DNA of 8,791 bases from Candidatus Stahliibacteriota bacterium (GTDB lineage: Bacteria > Hydrothermota > UBA3073): positions 1 through 8,791 of the forward strand of contig DAOUSS010000049.1 in assembly GCA_030627085.1 (NCBI GenBank), read 5' to 3'. Both the position numbers and the translations under genes were made by a program. Under the pieces are notes generated by a model. It made no database searches. It worked only from the letters and a program-made list of their open reading frames with translations, and was not told the origin of the DNA. Positions 5,044-8,791 of this stretch are shown here, in pieces (position 1 is the stretch's first letter; each line of letters opens with the position of its first letter).

Positions 5044-6570
5044 ATGAAAAAGAAACTTGTAATACTCATCTGTCTCGGAATAGTAGCTGTAACGCTGATC
5101 AGTGCAGCAGACAATATATCCTACACACTCAATCTGTTTACAAATGTGCTAAGAATAGTGCAGCAAAGATATGTGGAAGAGGTAAATCTTTCCGATCTTG
5201 TCAGAAAAGCTATAGAAGGAATGTTGTATTCTCTTGACCCCCACTCCTCCTACCTCAATGAGGATGATTATCGTGAGCTGAATGTCAGAACACAGGGTAA
5301 ATTCGGCGGACTCGGGATTCACATAAGCATACGAGATGGCTGGCTGACTATAATCGCCCCGATTGAAGGAACCCCGGCATACCGTGCAGGATTACGCCCC
5401 GGCGATATAATAACCAAAATTGAAGGAGAATCTACAAGGGGTATAACAACCGATAAGGCTGTAAAAAAATTAAGAGGAACACCAGGAACAAAGGTTACGA
5501 TAACAATAGCGAGAGAGGGTATGGAAGAGACCGACTATACAATAGAAAGGGCAATCATAGAAATAAGGAATGTGTCATACTATGGTCTCCTGTCAGACGA
5601 CACAGGATATATAAAATTGGTGAACTTTTCAAAAGGCGCAGGATTAGAGGTCAAAAATGCACTTGATGAACTTCACAATAGAGGTGCCTCAAAATTCATT
5701 CTGGACCTTACTGGAAATCCTGGCGGGCTTTTAAAAGAGGCGGTGGAAGTCAGCAATAACTTTATAGATAAGGGCAATCTCATAGTAAGCACAAAGGGAA
5801 GATTACCCAAGGCAAATAGTGAATACAGGGCACGGAGTGAGGCACCCTATGGGAGATATCCACTCGTTGTTCTCGTGGACAGGGCAAGTGCATCTGCGTC
5901 TGAGATTGTTGCGGGTGCTATTCAGGACTGGTCAAGAGGAATTATAATTGGTGATACAACATTCGGTAAGGGTTCCGTACAGACAATTGTTCCCCTGGGA
6001 GGTATGGAGGCATTGAAACTTACCACTGCGAGATACTATACACCATCTGGAAGATGTATAGATAAATCAGATACCCTGAGGTTTCTCCTCAAAAATCCCA
6101 CTGTGAATATAGATTTTTCTACATTGAGAGCTCCCATAAGAACCCTGCATGGTGGAGGAGGAATAGTACCTGATATATGCCTGGAACCTGAAAAAATACC
6201 ACTCGCTGTCAACAAGATATGGAGAAAGGGCGGGTTTTTGAGTTTTGCTGCTCATTATACAAGACTTCATCCCGACCTCGAACGAGGATTTACCCTAAAT
6301 AAAGAGGTATACGATAAATTCAGAACCCTGTTAAAGGACGAAAAGGATTTGAACATAGATGCAAGCGAATGGGATAGTGCAATGCCCTTCATCGAACTGT
6401 ATCTCCGAGGGGCAATAGCGGAGGCAATCTGGAATACAGCGGGAAGATATGAAGAATCGTATCTTGTATATAGTCCTTTTGTAAAAAAGGCGAAGGAGAT
6501 ACTATCAAAGGTAGTCACAGTCGAAGAACTGTTCGCAGAGATGGCCCACGAAGTACACGAAGTACGCTGA
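5044..6570 (+). CDS. ctpA: S41-family C-terminal processing peptidase (CtpA/Prc type)
   Basis: A secreted or periplasmic serine protease that trims C-termini of envelope proteins. Seen: a signal peptide or anchor at 1-21 (MKKK, hydrophobic core, SAA cleavage-like site); an N-terminal helical region with LDPHSSYLN (64-72); a PDZ domain at about 85-170 containing GLGIHI and RAGLRPGDIITKI; and the S41 catalytic core at about 180-380. By alignment with E. coli Prc, Ser284 in RASASASE is the nucleophile, Lys309 in FGKGSVQ the general base (25 residues apart, as in Prc) and Gln313 the third residue. GGGGIVPD (370-377) closes the core. A helical C-terminal extension (about 380-508) follows, as seen in longer CTPs. 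GGGGGT at 5036-5041 is close to ATG. Oddity: the last residues (about 500-508, AHEVHEVR) are coded by a repeat that recurs downstream. Confidence 0.93.
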   Translation: MKKKLVILICLGIVAVTLISAADNISYTLNLFTNVLRIVQQRYVEEVNLSDLVRKAIEGMLYSLDPHSSYLNEDDYRELNVRTQGKFGGLGIHISIRDGWLTIIAPIEGTPAYRAGLRPGDIITKIEGESTRGITTDKAVKKLRGTPGTKVTITIAREGMEETDYTIERAIIEIRNVSYYGLLSDDTGYIKLVNFSKGAGLEVKNALDELHNRGASKFILDLTGNPGGLLKEAVEVSNNFIDKGNLIVSTKGRLPKANSEYRARSEAPYGRYPLVVLVDRASASASEIVAGAIQDWSRGIIIGDTTFGKGSVQTIVPLGGMEALKLTTARYYTPSGRCIDKSDTLRFLLKNPTVNIDFSTLRAPIRTLHGGGGIVPDICLEPEKIPLAVNKIWRKGGFLSFAAHYTRLHPDLERGFTLNKEVYDKFRTLLKDEKDLNIDASEWDSAMPFIELYLRGAIAEAIWNTAGRYEESYLVYSPFVKKAKEILSKVVTVEELFAEMAHEVHEVR

Positions 6571-6645
6571 AAGATAGCCCACGAAGTACACGGAGTACAC
6601 TAAAAATAAAAAAATAAATTCCGTGTCTTCCGTGTACTTCGTGGG
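6545..6645. repeat. Direct and inverted CCCACGAAGTACACG repeats overlapping the ctpA 3' end
   Basis: CCCACGAAGTACACG occurs at 6545-6559, inside ctpA, and again at 6578-6592. The second copy, extended to 6578-6594, is the exact inverse of 6629-6645 (17 of 17 paired). Over 6578-6600 and 6623-6645 the pairing is 21 of 23, around a 22-base A/T-rich loop. The ctpA stop (6568-6570) lies between the first two copies. The hairpin could end ctpA transcripts, but no T run follows it on the plus strand, so a terminator role is uncertain. Confidence 0.75.
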
Positions 6646-6675
6646 AGAAAAACCGTGTCCTTAGTGGGAGAAAAA
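6641..6675. repeat. Direct repeat GTGGGAGAAAAA upstream of ribE
   Basis: GTGGGAGAAAAA occurs at 6641-6652 and 6664-6675, a perfect 12-bp repeat at a 23-bp period. Decayed copies appear to follow (CGTGGGAGTAA at 6680-6690 and AGTAGGAGACAAA at 6693-6705). The first copy overlaps the right arm of the inverted repeat ending at 6645. The last decayed copy supplies the ribosome binding site of ribE. An in-frame upstream extension of ribE from GTG 6655 would be translated from this repeat, which is why I do not use that start. Confidence 0.6.
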
Positions 6676-6695
6676 ATCCGTGGGAGTAATTTAGT

Positions 6696-6700
6696 AGGAG
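6696..6700 (+). promoter_or_regulatory. Ribosome binding site that fixes the ribE start
   Basis: AGGAG at 6696-6700 lies 5 bases before GTG 6706. This supports GTG 6706 over the in-frame GTG 6655, whose upstream sequence is repeat-derived and which would add 17 residues absent from the family. Confidence 0.7.
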
Positions 6701-6705
6701 ACAAA

Positions 6706-7305
6706 GTGTTTACCGGTATTATAGAAGAACTTGGCAGAATAGATAGTATCCTGCATCAAAAGGATGGTATTACTATGGGGATATATGCCTCTGCTGTGAC
6801 AACCGACCTCAAGGCAGGAGATAGTGTAGCAGTAAACGGAGTGTGCCTGACCACAAATGAGGTAAGCGGGAATTCATTTTCTACATTTGTTATGGCTGAG
6901 ACCCTGAAACAGACAAATCTCGCCCTCCTGCACAAGAAAGATTATGTGAATCTCGAGAGGGCGCTGAGACTTAGCGATAGATTGGGAGGTCACATTGTCT
7001 ATGGGCATATAGATGGCATCGCAAGGGTAACAGGGAAAAGGCACAATATCGTTGAAATTTCCATACCACAAGAACTCGCAAAATTCGTTATTGAAAAGGG
7101 CAGTATTGCACTGGATGGAATAAGTCTTACTATCCAGTCAAAAAGGAACAATATAATAAGAATCGGGATAACCCCATTTACTGAAGAGAATACCAATATA
7201 AAATACTGGAGAGTGGGAAGTAAGGTAAATGTAGAGACAGATGTGATGAGGAAATGGGCAATGTTTAATGTGAAATGTGGAATGTTATTGGTCAATTGTA
7301 AATAG
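6706..7305 (+). CDS. ribE: Riboflavin synthase (alpha chain)
   Basis: Catalyses dismutation of two 6,7-dimethyl-8-ribityllumazine molecules to riboflavin plus the pyrimidine precursor, the last step of riboflavin synthesis; usually a cytoplasmic trimer. From GTG 6706 the protein has 199 residues, within the family range, and begins (M)FTGIIEELG, the diagnostic N-terminus. Two lumazine-binding barrels are visible: barrel 1 with VNGVCLT (43-49) and MAETLKQTNL (63-72); barrel 2 with NLERALRLSDRLGGHIVYGHIDG (82-104) and LDGISLTI (136-143). His101, Ser140 and Thr142 appear to correspond to active-site residues known in E. coli. The normal fold ends near VNVETDVMRKWA (175-186); the last 13 or so residues are coded by a 7-bp repeat array and look unlike the usual C-terminal helix. 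No FMN riboswitch or other rib gene is adjacent. mtaB starts 21 bp after the stop. Confidence 0.93.
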   Translation: MFTGIIEELGRIDSILHQKDGITMGIYASAVTTDLKAGDSVAVNGVCLTTNEVSGNSFSTFVMAETLKQTNLALLHKKDYVNLERALRLSDRLGGHIVYGHIDGIARVTGKRHNIVEISIPQELAKFVIEKGSIALDGISLTIQSKRNNIIRIGITPFTEENTNIKYWRVGSKVNVETDVMRKWAMFNVKCGMLLVNCK

Positions 7306-7318
7306 TAAATCGTAAATT
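7263..7318. repeat. Degenerate 7-bp tandem array at the ribE 3' end
   Basis: Read in steps of seven from 7263, the units are GTTTAAT, GTGAAAT, GTGGAAT, GTTATTG, GTCAATT, GTAAATA, GTAAATC and GTAAATT: eight units, each beginning GT and A/T-rich. The last three differ from each other by only one base. The array codes the last 13 or so residues of riboflavin synthase plus its TAG stop (7303-7305) and fills most of the gap to mtaB. Heptameric tandem repeats are known in cyanobacteria as STRR sequences; whether these are related is not known. Confidence 0.75.
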
Positions 7319-7326
7319 AACGGGAT

Positions 7327-8547
7327 ATGGGTAGTGTTAGTCTCATTACACTTGGTTGTAGACAGAATCAGTATGACACGGAAAGAATAAGAGAGGATTT
7401 TGAATCCTCTGGATGGAAGCTGGTAGGGAGAGAAGAGAATTCTGATTGTATCATTGTCAACACTTGCTCCGTAACAGGCTGTGCAGAAAGACAAACAAGA
7501 AATCTCCTGAATAGACTTAGAAGGAGAAATCCCTCTGCAAGAATAATTATGACCGGATGCTATGCCAGGAATAATCCCCATATTGATGCAAAAGTTGAAA
7601 TAATCCCGGATAGAGATGCTATAGATACTGAGTTTGGGCTTAAAAAAAGCGAGCATATAACAAGATTCAGCAATCATACCAGAACATTTATATCAATCCA
7701 GAATGGATGCGACAAGTTTTGTTCATACTGTATAGTGCCATATCTAAGGGGTAAGCCTACCTCAAGGCCCAGAAAAGAAATAGAGAAAGAGATAAGGGCT
7801 CTTGTAGCCAACGGTTATCGGGTATTCATACTCACGGGCATAAATATCGGAAGATATGATGACAATGGTATAGACCTCGTGTCACTTATGAAATCCCTTC
7901 TTAGAATTGATGGAGTAGAACTTCTCGGAATATCTTCCATCGAGCCAGAAACAATTACTTCCCCATTAATAGATTTTATCAGCGAGGAGGATAGATTCTA
8001 CAGATGGTTGCATATATCCCTTCAATCTGGTTGTAATAAAATCTTAAAATTGATGGGCAGAGAATACACGACATACAATGAACGGGAAATTATAAACAGA
8101 ATAAACGGAAATATACAGGATGTATGTATAGGCACTGATGTAATATGCGGGTTCCCGTGCGAGGGTGAAAAGGAGTTTGAGGAGACAAGAGATCTCTTTG
8201 CAGAACTGCCTCTTTCATACTTCCATGTGTTCAGGTTTTCTCCAAGAAGGGGCACAAAGGCATATAATATGAAAGATAAACCACAAGACAGGGTTGTAAA
8301 GGAAAGAAGCAAGGCACTTCTTCGCCTGAGCAGGAAAAAATTCTACGGATTTAGAAAGAGATTCACGGGAAGGAAGATGAAAGTCCTGGTTGAAAACAGC
8401 AAAAGAGACGACTGGCTTGTAGGTGTGACTAATAATTATATAAAGGTGTTGTTTAAGGGACCTGATAGCCTTATGGGCAGATTCACTATAGTGCAAATTG
8501 AGAAGGTGGAGGAAGAAAGGACGTTTGGAGTAAGGGTGGGTAGTTGA
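7327..8547 (+). CDS. mtaB: tRNA (N6-L-threonylcarbamoyladenosine(37)-C2)-methylthiotransferase MtaB
   Basis: A radical SAM methylthiotransferase that converts t6A37 to ms2t6A37 in ANN-decoding tRNAs. It has 406 residues, a little shorter than B. subtilis MtaB (about 450). Seen: an N-terminal UPF0004 domain with LGCRQNQYD (9-17) and NTCSVTGCAERQ (45-56), whose Cys11, Cys47 and Cys78 (TGCYA) would hold the auxiliary 4Fe-4S cluster; the radical SAM domain with QNGCDKFCSYCIVPYLRG (125-142; Cys128, 132, 135 as CxxxCxxC); SSIEP (203-207), HISLQSGC (229-236) and GTDVICGFPCEG (269-280); and a C-terminal TRAM-like domain (about 345-405). NxYD near the start and the TGCAERQ form point to MtaB rather than MiaB or RimO. 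The ATG has a weak ribosome binding site (CGGGA, 7321-7325), so translation may depend on ribE upstream. Confidence 0.92.
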   Translation: MGSVSLITLGCRQNQYDTERIREDFESSGWKLVGREENSDCIIVNTCSVTGCAERQTRNLLNRLRRRNPSARIIMTGCYARNNPHIDAKVEIIPDRDAIDTEFGLKKSEHITRFSNHTRTFISIQNGCDKFCSYCIVPYLRGKPTSRPRKEIEKEIRALVANGYRVFILTGINIGRYDDNGIDLVSLMKSLLRIDGVELLGISSIEPETITSPLIDFISEEDRFYRWLHISLQSGCNKILKLMGREYTTYNEREIINRINGNIQDVCIGTDVICGFPCEGEKEFEETRDLFAELPLSYFHVFRFSPRRGTKAYNMKDKPQDRVVKERSKALLRLSRKKFYGFRKRFTGRKMKVLVENSKRDDWLVGVTNNYIKVLFKGPDSLMGRFTIVQIEKVEEERTFGVRVGS

Positions 8548-8620
8548 TTAGTTAGTTAGTTTGTTAGGGGAGGAAGGGTAAAGGGAAATCAATTAACAAT
8601 GCAAAATTAGCAATTAGCAA
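8548..8620. repeat. TTAG tetramer run and a 7-bp AATTAGC array after mtaB
   Basis: Directly after the mtaB stop, TTAG is repeated five times with one variant unit (TTTG) at 8548-8567. Further on, bases 8591-8618 read in sevens are AATTAAC, AATGCAA, AATTAGC and AATTAGC. Both are short tandem arrays without coding potential. The seven-base period matches the array at the ribE end, although the unit differs. Confidence 0.6.
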
Positions 8621-8652
8621 GTCAAAATGATAGAAGACAGTAGGGAGTCCCA

Positions 8653-8732
8653 GTGGAATAGTTACCCTGTTGAATAGCTTTGCTTCCACAGGGCGGGTCA
8701 CATTCCACCCCATACGCTATCGCTACAGGGTA
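8653..8732. repeat. Overlapping inverted repeats in the terminal spacer
   Basis: GTGGAAT (8653-8659) is the inverse of ATTCCAC (8702-8708). TACCCTGT (8663-8670) is the inverse of ACAGGGTA (8725-8732), and its inner part CCCTGT can instead pair with ACAGGG at 8688-8693. The first two pairings cross, so alternative folds compete. No gene is seen in 8548-8753 apart from these repeats. Confidence 0.5.
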
Positions 8733-8753
8733 AACGGGATAAATAAGGCGAAG

Positions 8754-8791
8754 ATGGGGAAGATTTTAGATTTAGTGTTATCGCGACTAGG
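8754..8791 (+). CDS. Possible 5' end of a gene running off the window
   Basis: ATG at 8754 opens a frame with no stop to the window edge (12 complete codons, MGKILDLVLSRL), preceded by a modest AAGG at 8745-8748. The hydrophobic, helical start would suit a real protein, but twelve codons are too few to judge. I recognise no family. Confidence 0.25.
   Translation, partial: MGKILDLVLSRL

Noticed and set aside
6655..6705. Upstream in-frame GTG start for ribE, adding 17 residues
   Set aside because: The added residues are translated from the GTGGGAGAAAAA repeat, the family starts at MFTGI, and a good ribosome binding site serves GTG 6706.
6571..6705. FMN riboswitch upstream of ribE
   Set aside because: The spacer is made of short repeats and shows none of the conserved RFN-element segments that I would expect.

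Overview
This is a bacterial, moderately AT-rich window with seven confidently named genes, two more assigned by family, a small membrane protein, two doubtful ORF calls, and an unusually dense set of non-coding repeats at nearly every gene boundary. No rRNA, tRNA, transposase, integrase or CRISPR array is visible. The three right-hand genes (ctpA, ribE, mtaB) use many AGA/AGG arginine and ATA isoleucine codons. Together with the many short palindromic and tandem repeat families, this resembles genomes of poorly cultured candidate phyla (Omnitrophota or WOR-3-like lineages, for example). That placement is an impression, not a phylogenetic result.

Layout. Bases 1-410 hold no clear gene: a 21-bp tandem repeat, several hairpins and a 31-codon ORF of doubtful reality. 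A 69-residue two-helix membrane protein follows (411-620), then a GC-rich palindromic segment (685-773) that looks like an integron attC site. Four plus-strand genes come next: a LysE-type exporter, a TIGR04076-family protein that is clearly more GC-rich than its neighbours, a flavodoxin-fold NADPH:FMN reductase with four clustered cysteines, and a nitroreductase-family flavoenzyme with a long C-terminal extension. This block has the look of an accessory region: mixed base composition, small redox and transport genes, and no core gene.

From 3419 on the genes are housekeeping. hemW (radical SAM haem chaperone) lies on the minus strand and converges on the nitroreductase with a 7-bp gap. A 542-bp divergent spacer between hemW and ctpA is largely filled by two separate inverted-repeat elements: one folds as a cloverleaf (4552-4684), the other is a 254-bp element with imperfect terminal inverted repeats (4751-5004). 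Then come ctpA (secreted S41 C-terminal processing protease), ribE (riboflavin synthase) and mtaB (tRNA ms2t6A methylthiotransferase), all on the plus strand and possibly co-transcribed.

The most interesting signal is how repeats meet genes. The last nine or so codons of ctpA lie inside a repeat that recurs as an inverted pair just downstream. The start region of ribE, including its ribosome binding site, sits among copies of a second short repeat. The last 13 or so codons of ribE, with its stop codon, are written in an eight-unit degenerate 7-bp tandem array. A second 7-bp array follows mtaB. I found no convincing new multi-gene system; the repeat-built gene ends and the attC-like site are the leads worth following.
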